A stretch of 64,000 nucleotides of DNA from DASUPK01 sp963743575 (GTDB taxonomy: Bacteria; Actinomycetota; Thermoleophilia; Solirubrobacterales; 70-9): positions 930,001-994,000 of the forward strand of contig CAVUQC010000007.1 in assembly GCA_963743575.1 (NCBI GenBank), in the 5' to 3' direction. The position numbers and the translations under genes were made by a program. This document shows positions 1-7,968 of this stretch, one piece after another (the stretch's first letter is position 1; the number at the start of each line of letters is the position of its first letter). Under the pieces are notes generated by a model, which was given only the letters and a program-made list of their open reading frames with translations, was not told the origin of the DNA and ran no database searches.

Positions 1-1037
1 AGCCGTCGGAGATGGTCGAGCAGGCCGAGCGGCTGCTGTTCCAGGTCGCCCACGAGGAGCGGGCCGTCGACTTCCGCGAGATCGGCGAGATCCTCCACGA
101 CGAGATCGACAAGCTCGAGGCGCTTGCCAGTGGCACGTCGGACATCACCGGGACGCCCTCGGGCTTCCGCGACCTCGACGACAAGACCGGGGGCTTCCAG
201 CCCGGCAACCTGATCGTGATCGCAGCGAGGCCGGCCATGGGCAAATCAACACTGGTCTGCGACTTCGCTCAGAACGTCGCCATGAAGCACCAGAAGCCCG
301 TCGCCCTTTTCTCCCTCGAGATGTCGGAGATGGAGCTCGCCCACCGCTTCATCGGCTCTCAGTCGCGCATCTCCTCGGATCGGCTCCGCAAGGGCAAGGT
401 CGCGCAGAAGGACTGGCCGAAGGTCGTCAAGGCCTGTAACCAGCTCGAATCCGCGCCGCTCTGGATCGATGACTCCTCCGACCTCGGCTTGCTCGAGCTG
501 CGCGCCAAGGCGAGGCGCCTGCACGCCCAGGAGAAGAGCCGCGGCCACGACGGTCTCGGCATGGTGATCGTCGACTACATGCAGCTGATGCGGAGCGACG
601 ACTCTCGCGCCAATCGCGTCGAACAGGTCTCCCAGTTCAGCCGGGGGCTGAAGATCCTGGCTCGCGAGCTCGCCGTGCCCGTGATCGGCATCTCCCAGCT
701 CTCCCGAGCGCCCGAGCAGCGACCGGACAAGCGCCCGATCCTCTCGGACCTGCGCGAGTCGGGCGCGATCGAGCAGGACGCCGACGTGGTCGGTTTCCTC
801 TACCGCGACGACTATTACAACCAGGACTCCGAGGATCCCGGCGGTGCCGAGCTGATCCTCGCCAAGCACCGCAACGGACCGGTCGGGACCGTGCGGCTCG
901 TCTTCCTGGAGCACTATCCAAAGTTCGCCGACCGGGCGCGCGGGGAGCAGCCCGTGGAGCAGCCGGCCGGCGAGAGCCAGGCGGCCGGTGACCTCGCCAG
1001 CGAGGGCGATCAGTTCGCGGATGCCGAGGATCTCTGA
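1..1037 (+). CDS. dnaB: Replicative DNA helicase DnaB, 5'-truncated by window edge
   Basis: Hexameric helicase that unwinds DNA at the replication fork. The frame is open to the window edge, so the N-terminal domain and true start lie outside; the visible part is the linker and RecA-like motor. Seen: Walker A ARPAMGKST, Walker B VIVDYMQL, the SQLSR segment and the ESGAIEQDADVV motif typical of DnaB C-terminal domains, followed by an acidic, disordered-looking tail of about 35 residues. The DnaC-like gene starts 2 bases after the stop, so the two are probably co-transcribed. No intein is seen in the visible part. Confidence 0.95.
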   Translation, partial: PSEMVEQAERLLFQVAHEERAVDFREIGEILHDEIDKLEALASGTSDITGTPSGFRDLDDKTGGFQPGNLIVIAARPAMGKSTLVCDFAQNVAMKHQKPVALFSLEMSEMELAHRFIGSQSRISSDRLRKGKVAQKDWPKVVKACNQLESAPLWIDDSSDLGLLELRAKARRLHAQEKSRGHDGLGMVIVDYMQLMRSDDSRANRVEQVSQFSRGLKILARELAVPVIGISQLSRAPEQRPDKRPILSDLRESGAIEQDADVVGFLYRDDYYNQDSEDPGGAELILAKHRNGPVGTVRLVFLEHYPKFADRARGEQPVEQPAGESQAAGDLASEGDQFADAEDL

Positions 1038-1038
1038 G

Positions 1039-1809
1039 ATGTCGATCCACTCTCCATCCAGCGACCGCGCGCCGTGCCGCCTCGGCATCTGCGACGGGTC
1101 CGGCTGGATTCTCGGCCCGGAAGACGTCGCCCGCCCCTGCGAATGCCGCTCGCGGATGGTCGCGAAGGCCCGGCTGCGCGGCGTCGACTCGGTGATCCCT
1201 GCCAAGTACCGCGGCGTCTCCTTCGACCGACCACCTGTGACGAAGATCGATGACTTCGTAGTCAAGCGCGTACGCAACTTCTGCGAGGAGATCGACGAGA
1301 ACCTCGACACCGGCCGCGGGATGTGGTTCTTCGGCAGCTCCGGGACGGGCAAGACCACGCTCGCGATGCTGATCTCGCGCATAGCCCTCGACGCGGGGCG
1401 CTCCGTCGCCATCTACTCGCTCCCCAAGCTCCTGAGCCGGATTCGCCAGACCTATGACGCCGAGGCTGGAGAGCAGTCCTACTCGCAGCTGTTCGAGAGG
1501 CTCGCGACCGTCGACCTGCTCCATCTCGACGATCTCGGCACGGAGAAGCAGACGGATTGGGTGCTCGAGCAGCTCTATGCGCTGATCAACGAGCGCTACG
1601 AACGCCAGCACTCGTTGATCGTCACCAGCAACTTCGAGGACGACGAGCTGGAGAAGCAGCTCGGCACCCGGATCGTCTCCCGGCTGATCGAGATGTGCGG
1701 AGATCCGGTCCTCCTCTTCGACGAGGACCGCCGCATGCGCGTCTCCGCCGATGTCGCGACCTCGCTCGGCGAGGGCGGCGGCTCGGCCCTCGGTCCGCTC
1801 GACCACTAG
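1039..1809 (+). CDS. DnaC/DnaI-like AAA+ ATPase, putative helicase loader
   Basis: 256-residue ATPase of the DnaC/DnaI/IstB group. N-terminal Cys13, Cys18, Cys34 and Cys36 could form a zinc site as in DnaI/DnaC-type loaders. Then come Walker A GSSGTGKTT, Walker B LLHLDDLGT, a sensor-like IVTSNF segment and an Arg-rich RIVSRLIEMC region. The ATG at 1039 is 2 bases after the dnaB stop; an in-frame ATG at 988 would overlap dnaB and is rejected. Position behind dnaB supports a loader role (inference). A phage-like or IstB-type ATPase of other function is possible. Unusually, a DciA-like gene is also present at 38204. The stop codon sits on the edge of a structured repeat. Confidence 0.85.
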   Translation: MSIHSPSSDRAPCRLGICDGSGWILGPEDVARPCECRSRMVAKARLRGVDSVIPAKYRGVSFDRPPVTKIDDFVVKRVRNFCEEIDENLDTGRGMWFFGSSGTGKTTLAMLISRIALDAGRSVAIYSLPKLLSRIRQTYDAEAGEQSYSQLFERLATVDLLHLDDLGTEKQTDWVLEQLYALINERYERQHSLIVTSNFEDDELEKQLGTRIVSRLIEMCGDPVLLFDEDRRMRVSADVATSLGEGGGSALGPLDH

Positions 1810-1901
1810 CCACCACCAGGTCGCTCTATTTGGGAGCGGCCGCCATGCGGCCGCGACTTATGAAGTGCGACCGCTTGTGGTGGCGATCTAATGGCGAAGC
1901 C
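1806..1901 (-). repeat. Structured intergenic repeat, copy C
   Basis: Read on the minus strand it begins GGCTTCGCCATTAGATCGC and ends CTAG, matching the edges of copies at 21659, 26603, 48633 and 63897. Outer arms near 1809-1824 (GCCACCAC, GGTCGC) and 1867-1884 (GCGACC, GTGGTGGC) pair with a small internal bulge. An inner hairpin CGGCCGC-ATG-GCGGCCG lies between them. The dnaC-like stop codon is inside one edge. The other edge creates a spurious in-frame ATG at 1891 upstream of purA. Confidence 0.75.
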
Positions 1902-1941
1902 GGGCCGCACCGCCTGCCCGGACCCTCATAATTCCCCGGTC

Positions 1942-3252
1942 ATGCCCGGTCTCGTCATAGTCGGCGCCCAATGGGGCGACGAAGGGAAGGGAAAGGTCAC
2001 CGACCTGCTCGCCGAGCAGGCGGACGTCGTGATCCGCTTTCAGGGCGGCAACAACGCCGGTCACACGATCATCCGCGACGGTGAAACCTTCAAGTTCCAC
2101 CTGATCCCCTCCGGGATCCTCTATCCGGGGAAGATCTGCGCGATCGGCAACGGCGTCGTGATCGACCCTGGCGTGCTCAGCAGCGAGATAGAGGGCCTCC
2201 GTCACCGGGGGATCGATGTCAGCGGCCTGCGGATCTCGGCCAACGCGCACGTGATCATGCCCTACCACGTGAAGCTCGACACGGCCGGGGAGCTCAAGCT
2301 CGGCAAGCTCGAAATCGGCACGACCAGGCGCGGGATCGGCCCCGCCTACGCGGACAAGGCCTCGCGCCTCGGCATCCGGGTGCAGGACCTGCTCGACGCG
2401 AAGATCCTCCGCAAGAAGATCGTGACTGCGATGGACCCGAAGCAGCAGATGCTCCGGCCGTTTGCAAAGGACCCCGAGCTCGACCTGCACACGATGGTCG
2501 AGACCTACCTCACCTACGGGCACCGTCTCGAGCCGCACATCGCCGACACCGCAAAGCTCTGCTGGGAAGCCCTCGACGCCGACCGCACCGTCCTCTTCGA
2601 GGGCGCCCAGGGGATCATGCTCGACCTCGATCACGGGACGTATCCCTTCGTCACCTCCTCGAACCCCGTCGCCGGCGCGGCCTGCATCGGCGCCGGAGTG
2701 GGACCTCGCGACATCGACGAGATCTGGGGGATCGCCAAGGCCTACGCGACCCGCGTCGGCGCTGGGCCGTTCCCAACCGAGCTCGAGGACGACCTGGGTG
2801 ACCAGCTGCGGGAGCGTGGCGGGGAGATGGGGACGACCACGGGCCGTCCGCGCCGCTGCGGATGGAACGACCTCGTCGCCCTCCGCTACGCCGTCCGCCT
2901 CAACAGCATGAGCGCGCTCGCCGTCACCAAGCTGGACGTCCTTTCCGGAATCGACCCGCTGCGCGTGTGCGTCCGCTACCGCCACCCGGACGGCGCGGTC
3001 TTCGACGAGTTCCCGTACCACCAGTCGATCATCCACACGGTCGAGCCCGAGTACGAAGAGCTGCCGGGCTTCGAGGGCGACATCGGCGAATGCCGACGGG
3101 AGGAGGACCTCCCCAAGGAGGCTCGCGAGTACCTGGAGGCGATCTCCGACCACCTCGGCATCCCGGTGCGCCTCGTCGGAGTCGGCCCCGGTCGCGACCA
3201 GGTGATCTGGATGGGCCAGGAGGCGGAGCCCCGCCTCAGGGCTGCTGCTTAG
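1942..3252 (+). CDS. purA: Adenylosuccinate synthetase
   Basis: Condenses IMP and aspartate with GTP to adenylosuccinate, the first committed AMP step; cytosolic. 436 residues, usual length. Seen: N-terminal VGAQWGDEGKGKVTDLL with the GDEGKGK P-loop-like signature, FQGGNNAGHT, GTTRRGIGP, and the C-terminal GPGRDQV segment. Start chosen at MPGLVIVGAQWGDEG. An in-frame ATG at 1891 adds 17 residues that derive from the repeat next door and match no family N-terminus. The gene ends with a 4-base convergent overlap with the next gene. Confidence 0.97.
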   Translation: MPGLVIVGAQWGDEGKGKVTDLLAEQADVVIRFQGGNNAGHTIIRDGETFKFHLIPSGILYPGKICAIGNGVVIDPGVLSSEIEGLRHRGIDVSGLRISANAHVIMPYHVKLDTAGELKLGKLEIGTTRRGIGPAYADKASRLGIRVQDLLDAKILRKKIVTAMDPKQQMLRPFAKDPELDLHTMVETYLTYGHRLEPHIADTAKLCWEALDADRTVLFEGAQGIMLDLDHGTYPFVTSSNPVAGAACIGAGVGPRDIDEIWGIAKAYATRVGAGPFPTELEDDLGDQLRERGGEMGTTTGRPRRCGWNDLVALRYAVRLNSMSALAVTKLDVLSGIDPLRVCVRYRHPDGAVFDEFPYHQSIIHTVEPEYEELPGFEGDIGECRREEDLPKEAREYLEAISDHLGIPVRLVGVGPGRDQVIWMGQEAEPRLRAAA

Positions 3253-3953
3253 GCCAGCGCGCCCGTCGCACGCAGCCCGTGCTCGCCGGCGAAGGCTGGG
3301 ATCAACCCCTCCTGCACGCCCTGCTCCTCTCCACGACGGAGCATCCGGAGCCCGAGGATCGTCGCCGCGAGCGTGGCGGTTACCCCGAGGCTCACCTGCA
3401 CGCTGAGCAGCCCCTGACGGGTCCAATAGACGTCGTCGAGATCGAGGAGGAGGGCCGCCTCGTCCATGGTCAGCCCCATCCCGACGCCGAACGGAATCGC
3501 CAGAGCGGACTCCACACGCTGGTCGCGGGTCGTCAGCGCCGCGATCCCTGAGCCGAAGGCCAGAACGATCCCAGGGACGAAATGATGGATGTGCCGGCCG
3601 CTGACGTGGATGTCCCCCGACGGCCACCAGGACTGTCTGATCCCCCAGGTGGCGAGCCGGGCGAAGGCGAAGGCCCCCAGGAATCCCTGGAGGATGTTGA
3701 AGAGCACGGTCTCGTGGTGAGGGGTCGCGATGATTCCCCGGCGCGCCACCGCAAGCGTGTCGCGGGTGGCGAGTCCTGCAGCGTCAACCAGGTTCTCGGG
3801 CGTCTCAGCTTCCCTGCTCTCCCGCCGACGTCTCGCCAGGCGCAGGATCTCGCCGCTGACGAGCGTGCCGAGCGAACCGGCCGCGAACACCGCCAGCCCG
3901 ACGGTGACCCGGTCAGCCCGCCGCTCGCTTCTTCTGTTGATGAGCCTCCGCAT
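3249..3953 (-). CDS. Conserved integral membrane protein with HIHH motif
   Basis: 234 residues with about five hydrophobic segments (roughly 18-40, 81-105, 122-143, 150-172, 180-204). A GRHIHHFVPGI motif at the start of the third and a GMGLTMDEAALLLDLDDVYW stretch look conserved and could bind metal or form an active site within the membrane, but I know no function. It converges on purA with a 4-base overlap. The upstream 221 bp is a divergent promoter region shared with the small membrane gene at 4175. Start is ATG at 3953, after a basic N-terminus that suggests the cytosolic-in rule. Confidence 0.7.
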   Translation of the reverse strand: MRRLINRRSERRADRVTVGLAVFAAGSLGTLVSGEILRLARRRRESREAETPENLVDAAGLATRDTLAVARRGIIATPHHETVLFNILQGFLGAFAFARLATWGIRQSWWPSGDIHVSGRHIHHFVPGIVLAFGSGIAALTTRDQRVESALAIPFGVGMGLTMDEAALLLDLDDVYWTRQGLLSVQVSLGVTATLAATILGLRMLRRGEEQGVQEGLIPAFAGEHGLRATGALA

Positions 3954-4174
3954 CGGTGGGGCATGCTAGCCCGGCCGCGTTTGACACCCAGCAGATGAGG
4001 CAGGAATTCGGCGTCGTGGAGCCAAATACGCGTTTTCCACTGAGACGACGAGCCGGGGCGGCCAATAGAGTCCCGGGAATGCGCAGGTTGCTCGCCCCCG
4101 TGAACGTCGGCGTCAGCGCCGCCCGGCACGTGCTCAGGTATCTGAGCTACCACGCAGGCCCGCGCCAGTCCTAG
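3954..4174. other. Divergent spacer between two membrane-protein genes
   Basis: 221 bp. A perfect TTGACA lies at 3981-3986 on the plus strand, but no convincing -10 follows at 16-18 bp. A short open frame from ATG 4079 (31 codons, MRRLLAPVNVG...) stops at 4172-4174 directly before the ATG at 4175. It could be a leader peptide, but no ribosome-binding site supports it. Base composition is less GC-rich than the flanking genes. Confidence 0.4.
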
Positions 4175-4429
4175 ATGGGAATCATCGCCTGGATCATCCT
4201 GGGACTCTTCGCCGGCACGATCGCACGCGCCCTGATCCCCGGCCGCACCGAGCCCGGCGGCTGCATCGGCACCACGGCCGTCGGAATCCTCGGCGCCCTG
4301 CTCGGCGGCTTTCTGGCGAGCGCGATCGGAATCGGCCACATCCACGAGTTCTTCAACTTCGGGACCTGGCTGATCGCAATCGGCGGCTCGATCCTGCTGC
4401 TGCTGATCATCCGCGCGATCGCGCGCTGA
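4175..4429 (+). CDS. GlsB/YeaQ/YmgE family small membrane protein
   Basis: 84 residues, almost wholly hydrophobic, with three predicted helices. The N-terminal MGIIAWIILGLFAGTIA, the internal PGGCIGTTAVGILGALLGGF and the C-terminal LIAIGGSILLLLIIRAI match the pattern of the transglycosylase-associated (GlsB/YeaQ) family, often stress-induced membrane proteins. The biochemical function of the family is not settled. It follows an untranslated spacer with a leader-like short frame ending right before its ATG. No clear ribosome-binding site is seen. Confidence 0.8.
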   Translation: MGIIAWIILGLFAGTIARALIPGRTEPGGCIGTTAVGILGALLGGFLASAIGIGHIHEFFNFGTWLIAIGGSILLLLIIRAIAR

Positions 4430-4557
4430 GCCCGCCGCTCAGGGCCGGATGCGGTCCACTCCACGGCCGCCACCAGAGTGTGCAAGGAGTGTGATTGGCC
4501 GTGCCCCACAAACTGAGCGAAACTGAGAGATGACAACCCAGCAGGAGGCTGATTGAG
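4430..4557 (+). promoter_or_regulatory. Upstream region and strong RBS of formate dehydrogenase
   Basis: 128 bp separate the GlsB-type gene from the formate dehydrogenase. AGGAGG at about 4542-4547 precedes the ATG at 4558 at near-ideal spacing, one of the strongest ribosome-binding sites in the window. No confident -35/-10 pair was identified. Confidence 0.5.
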
Positions 4558-5757
4558 ATGGCGAAGATCGTTTGTGTTCTCTATGACGACCCGGTGGACG
4601 GGTACCCGCCCACATACCCGCGGGACGACATTCCGAAGATTGAGAACTACCCCGACGGGCAGACCACCCCGACTCCGAGCGCAATCGACTTCTCACCAGG
4701 CGAGCTCCTGGGCTGCGTCTCGGGGGAGCTTGGCTTGCGCAAATTCCTTGAGGATGCCGGCCACGAGCTGGTCGTCACCTCCGACAAGGACGGTGAGAAC
4801 TCGGACCTCGACAAGAACCTCCCCGACGCCGAGGTCGTCATCTCCCAGCCGTTCTGGCCCGCCTACCTGACCGCCGAGCGGATCGCCAAGGCACCCAAGC
4901 TGAAGCTCGCGATCACCGCCGGGATCGGTTCCGACCACGTCGATTTGCAGGCGGCGCAGGAGGCGGGGATGACCGTCGCCGAGGTGACCTACTCGAATTC
5001 GATCAGCGTCTCCGAGCACGTCATGATGATGATCCTCGGGCTCGTGCGCAACTACATCCCGTCCTACAAGACAGTCGTGGACGGGGACTGGGACATCGCT
5101 GATTGCGCCACCCGCGAATACGACCTCGAGGGCATGCAGGTCGGCACCGTGGCCGCAGGCCGGATCGGGTCAGCCGTCCTTAAGCGCCTGAAGCCATTCG
5201 ACGTCGGCCTGCACTACACGGACCGGCACCGCCTGCCAAAGGAGGTCGAGGAGGAGCTCGGAGTCACGTTCCACGAGACGCCTGAGGAGATGGTCAAGAT
5301 TTGCGACGTGGTCACGATCAACGCTCCCTTGCATCCAGAGACTGAGCACCTCTTCGACAAGGAGATGCTCTCCAAGATGAAAAGAGGTGCCTACCTGGTC
5401 AACACCGCGCGCGGCAAGATCTGCGATCGCGACGCGGTCGTTTCTGCCTTGGAGTCCGGCCAGCTCGCCGGCTACGCAGGCGACGTCTGGTTCCCGCAGC
5501 CCGCACCGCAGGATCACCCCTGGCGGTCCATGCCTTGGCATGGGATGACGCCCCACACGTCTGGCACGAGCCTCTCGGCTCAGACGCGATACGCGGCTGG
5601 GACGCGAGAGATCCTCGAGTGCCACTTCGAGGGCAAGCCCATCCGCGAGGAGTACTTGATCGTCGAGGGCGGGCAGCTGGCAGGCGCCGGAGCTCACTCC
5701 TACAGCGAGGGATCGGCGACTGGAGGATCGGAGGAAGCGGCTCGGTTCAAGAAGTAG
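4558..5757 (+). CDS. fdh: NAD-dependent formate dehydrogenase
   Basis: Metal-free D-2-hydroxyacid-dehydrogenase-family enzyme oxidising formate to CO2 with NAD; cytosolic. 399 residues, the length of the Pseudomonas-type enzyme. Seen: SQPFWPAYLT formate-channel segment, catalytic Asn in TYSNSISVSEH, Rossmann AAGRIG, Asp in HYTDRHRLP favouring NAD, catalytic Arg in NTARGK, Gln in FPQPAPQDHPWR and His in GMTPHTSGTSL. The C-terminal HSYSEGSATGGSEEAA also matches that subgroup. Ser stands before the catalytic Asn where the Pseudomonas enzyme has an oxidation-sensitive Cys. It stands alone, with no molybdopterin or C1 genes nearby, and could supply NADH from formate. Confidence 0.95.
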   Translation: MAKIVCVLYDDPVDGYPPTYPRDDIPKIENYPDGQTTPTPSAIDFSPGELLGCVSGELGLRKFLEDAGHELVVTSDKDGENSDLDKNLPDAEVVISQPFWPAYLTAERIAKAPKLKLAITAGIGSDHVDLQAAQEAGMTVAEVTYSNSISVSEHVMMMILGLVRNYIPSYKTVVDGDWDIADCATREYDLEGMQVGTVAAGRIGSAVLKRLKPFDVGLHYTDRHRLPKEVEEELGVTFHETPEEMVKICDVVTINAPLHPETEHLFDKEMLSKMKRGAYLVNTARGKICDRDAVVSALESGQLAGYAGDVWFPQPAPQDHPWRSMPWHGMTPHTSGTSLSAQTRYAAGTREILECHFEGKPIREEYLIVEGGQLAGAGAHSYSEGSATGGSEEAARFKK

Positions 5758-5830
5758 AACCCACGCGACGCGGAGTCTGCGCTTGCCTCTGCTCGGTGTC
5801 GACAGCAGCCATGGCCTTGCGATTCCTTGA

Positions 5831-5903
5831 TGGGCCGTACAGGGATCGAACCTGTGACCTTGAGATTAAGAGTCTCCTGCTCTACCAGCTGAGCTAACGG
5901 CCC
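5831..5903 (-). tRNA. tRNA-Lys (anticodon CTT)
   Basis: Minus-strand cloverleaf. Acceptor stem GGGCCGT pairs with ACGGCCC, with discriminator A and no encoded CCA. D-arm GCTCAGCTGGTAGAGC, anticodon loop CTCTTAA (anticodon CTT), T-arm ACAGG-TTCGATC-CCTGT. The first anticodon-stem pair is G-A, a mismatch. No neighbouring tRNA. Confidence 0.96.
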
Positions 5904-5917
5904 TGATGGAGGGCGGC

Positions 5918-5923
5918 ATTATA
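5918..5923 (-). promoter_or_regulatory. -10 box TATAAT of tRNA-Lys
   Basis: Perfect TATAAT on the minus strand, 14 bp before the mature tRNA 5' end at 5903, giving a leader of about 8 bases. No good -35 hexamer is visible at 16-18 bp. Confidence 0.6.
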
Positions 5924-5957
5924 GGAAGGCTTGCCAGGCGCCAGAGGCGCGGTCGGG

Positions 5958-6809
5958 CTAGAGGCCGCCGGTGCCCAGCCCGTTCAGCGGATTGCCGCCG
6001 CCGGAGGTACCGCCGCCGGTCGCCCCGCCCGTCGCCCCGCCGGTGCTCTGGGACTGCTGCTGCTTGGTGAGCTGCTTGATCGCTGCCTGGAGCTGCTGGC
6101 CGAGCTGCTTGAACTGGTTGAGCTGGCTGCTCGCCGAGGAGGACGAACCGCCCTTCGCGCTCTTGGCCTGAGCCACCGCCTGGTCGCCGCCCTTGGTGTC
6201 GCCGGCCAGATAGAGGTACTGGGCGACGGTCAGGTACGAGTTGGCGTTGACCGAATTCGGCTGCTTGTCGATCCGCACCTGCGCCGCCTGGGCGGCGCTC
6301 TTCCAGTCATCCACCGCGGCGTTCACGTCGGTGAGCGCCTCACTCGAGCTCGTGTCGCCGCGGGCCGCCGAGAAGTCGATCCGCGCGAGCAGGTCGAAGA
6401 CGTTCAGCGCGTAGACCGCGACCCCGGGAGCGAGGTTCCCCTTGCTCGCCTTCACGTACTTGTTCCAGGCGTCTGCCGCCTCCCGCAGGTGCTGCACGCC
6501 GTCGCTGGTGGGTGCCCCGTTGCTGTCGGTGTTGGAGTTGGCGGCCGAGTAGTGGAGCCGGACCAGGTTCCCGAGAGCGACGGTGTCGTTCGGATTGGCA
6601 GCGGCCTTCGCCTGCGCGGCGCTGATGTCGCTGTCGAAGGCCGTCGAGCTGGATCCATTGCCCCCGCCGAAGAGATCGCTGAAGCTGAATCCGCCTCCGC
6701 CCGTGCCGACACCGAGGAAGACGAAGCTGATCGCAAAGATCAGCGCGAGGCCGCCGAAGACCACGCGGACCACGCGGCGGCGACGCGGCGTTTGCAGGTC
6801 GAAGAGCAC
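5958..6809 (-). CDS. Membrane-anchored, TPR-like extracytoplasmic protein
   Basis: 283 residues. A basic N-terminus (TPRRRRVVR) and one transmembrane segment at about 14-34 are followed by a Gly/Ser linker, an alpha-helical region of about 150 residues with TPR-like spacing (NPNDTVALGNLVRLHY, NSVNANSYLTVAQYLYLAGD), a Gln-rich coiled coil (QLNQFKQLGQQLQAAIKQL) and a Gly/Thr-rich tail. Start is GTG at 6809. It lies upstream of tatC on the same strand but is separated by tRNA-Lys from the genes beyond its 3' end. Probably a cell-surface scaffold; the function is unknown. Confidence 0.65.
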   Translation of the reverse strand: MLFDLQTPRRRRVVRVVFGGLALIFAISFVFLGVGTGGGGFSFSDLFGGGNGSSSTAFDSDISAAQAKAAANPNDTVALGNLVRLHYSAANSNTDSNGAPTSDGVQHLREAADAWNKYVKASKGNLAPGVAVYALNVFDLLARIDFSAARGDTSSSEALTDVNAAVDDWKSAAQAAQVRIDKQPNSVNANSYLTVAQYLYLAGDTKGGDQAVAQAKSAKGGSSSSASSQLNQFKQLGQQLQAAIKQLTKQQQSQSTGGATGGATGGGTSGGGNPLNGLGTGGL

Positions 6810-6840
6810 GGCGGAAGCCTAGATGAACGCGGTTACGCGC

Positions 6841-7626
6841 CTACGCCGCCCCGCTGGGGGGCGGCTCGGAGACGGTGATGTCGCGATCCACGGCGCTCTC
6901 GGGGGGTCTGCCGACCGCCCTGGCCAACAGCACGCTGACCTCATACAGCACGAGCAGCGGCGCCGCCTCGATCAGCATCGTGACCGGGTCCGTGCCCGGC
7001 AGCAGCATGGCCACGATCAGGAGGATCACGTACGCGTAGCGGCGATTGGCCGAGAGCTGCTCGGGGGTGACGATCCCGAGCCTGGTGATCGCGAGAATGC
7101 CGATCGGCAGCTGGAAGATCAGCCCCATGACCCCCAGGGTGAGCGTGAAGAAGCTGTAGTAGTCCTTCGCCCGGATCTGGATGTTGAACTGCTGGTCATT
7201 GAAGTTGAGGAGGAACTTGGTGGCCGCAGGGAGCACCACGAAGTAGCCGAAGACGACCCCCGCGACAAAGAGAAACGGGACACCGATCAGGAAGGGGACG
7301 ACGACGCGCTTCTCGCGGGTGGTCAGCGCCGGCAGGACGAACGCGTAGGCCTGGTACAGGATCACCGGCAGCGAGAGCACGATCGCGGCGTACGCGGCGA
7401 TCGTCACGGTCGTCGTGAACGGCTCGGCGACGCCGAAGGTAATCGGCGTCCGATTGCCCGGAAGCGGGCCGTTGGCTACGTCGAGCAACCGGCTGTTCTG
7501 CCAGAAGCAGAGCGCGAAGGCGACCGAGAACGCGACGACGGAAATGATGATGCGCGTCCGAAGCTCGTCGAGATGTTCGACGAGCGTAAGCCGGTCCTCG
7601 AAGTCGACCGGCCCTAGCCGGGCCAT
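6841..7626 (-). CDS. tatC: Twin-arginine translocase subunit TatC
   Basis: Polytopic core of the Tat export pathway that binds twin-arginine signal peptides. 261 residues with six helices. Seen: N-terminal LVEHLDELRTRI, the FGVAEPFTTTV glutamate segment, PVILYQAYAFVLPAL with TTREKR, and GLIFQLPIGILAITRLGI. The tail after the last helix is longer than in E. coli and ends in proline and acidic residues. tatA lies 3 bases upstream on the same strand, so the two form an operon. The cytochrome bc Rieske protein in this window is a plausible Tat substrate (family knowledge). Confidence 0.95.
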   Translation of the reverse strand: MARLGPVDFEDRLTLVEHLDELRTRIIISVVAFSVAFALCFWQNSRLLDVANGPLPGNRTPITFGVAEPFTTTVTIAAYAAIVLSLPVILYQAYAFVLPALTTREKRVVVPFLIGVPFLFVAGVVFGYFVVLPAATKFLLNFNDQQFNIQIRAKDYYSFFTLTLGVMGLIFQLPIGILAITRLGIVTPEQLSANRRYAYVILLIVAMLLPGTDPVTMLIEAAPLLVLYEVSVLLARAVGRPPESAVDRDITVSEPPPSGAA

Positions 7627-7629
7627 TGC

Positions 7630-7914
7630 CTAGGCCTTGTTCTCGGAGACGACCTCGCCCTCGACCGGCTCCGCGGGGTCCTCAGCAGCCACCGGGGGCG
7701 GCTGTGGCTGGCTCACCTGAGCCTGCTGGCTCGCCTGCAACTCGCGCTGCTTCTCCTCAGGGGAATCCGTGTCGCTGTCCCCGGAGAGCGAGTCCTTGAA
7801 TTCGCGGATGCCATGTCCCATCGACTTGCCGAGCTCCGGAAGGCGCTTCGGCCCGAAGATGATCAGGACGATGACGAGAACGACGGCTATCTCCAGCGGT
7901 CCCACGTTGGGCAT
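7630..7914 (-). CDS. tatA: Sec-independent translocase protein TatA
   Basis: 94-residue single-pass protein forming the Tat pore. Hydrophobic helix IAVVLVIVLIIFGPKRLPEL, then an amphipathic helix (GKSMGHGIREFKDSL), then an acidic, Gln/Pro-rich tail. Start chosen at MPNVGPLEIAVVL (7914), because an in-frame upstream ATG at 7965 adds 17 basic residues absent from the family. Three bases separate it from tatC. Confidence 0.92.
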   Translation of the reverse strand: MPNVGPLEIAVVLVIVLIIFGPKRLPELGKSMGHGIREFKDSLSGDSDTDSPEEKQRELQASQQAQVSQPQPPPVAAEDPAEPVEGEVVSENKA

Positions 7915-7968
7915 CGCGGCGGATGTTAGCCGCTGGCGGGGATTGGGCCGCCAGCGCTTACCCAACCC

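Noticed and set aside
246..1806. Long antisense frames over dnaB and the DnaC-like gene
   Set aside because: Same GC-driven artefact; the plus-strand genes have clear catalytic motifs.
1891..1941. Upstream extension of purA from ATG 1891
   Set aside because: The extra 17 residues come from repeat copy C and match no PurA N-terminus.
2246..2274. CACGTG-containing sites in purA as parS candidates
   Set aside because: Only the central six bases match; flanks do not fit the 14-16 bp parS palindrome and the site is inside coding sequence.
3981..3986. TTGACA as a full promoter for the GlsB-type gene
   Set aside because: No -10-like hexamer at 16-18 bp downstream.
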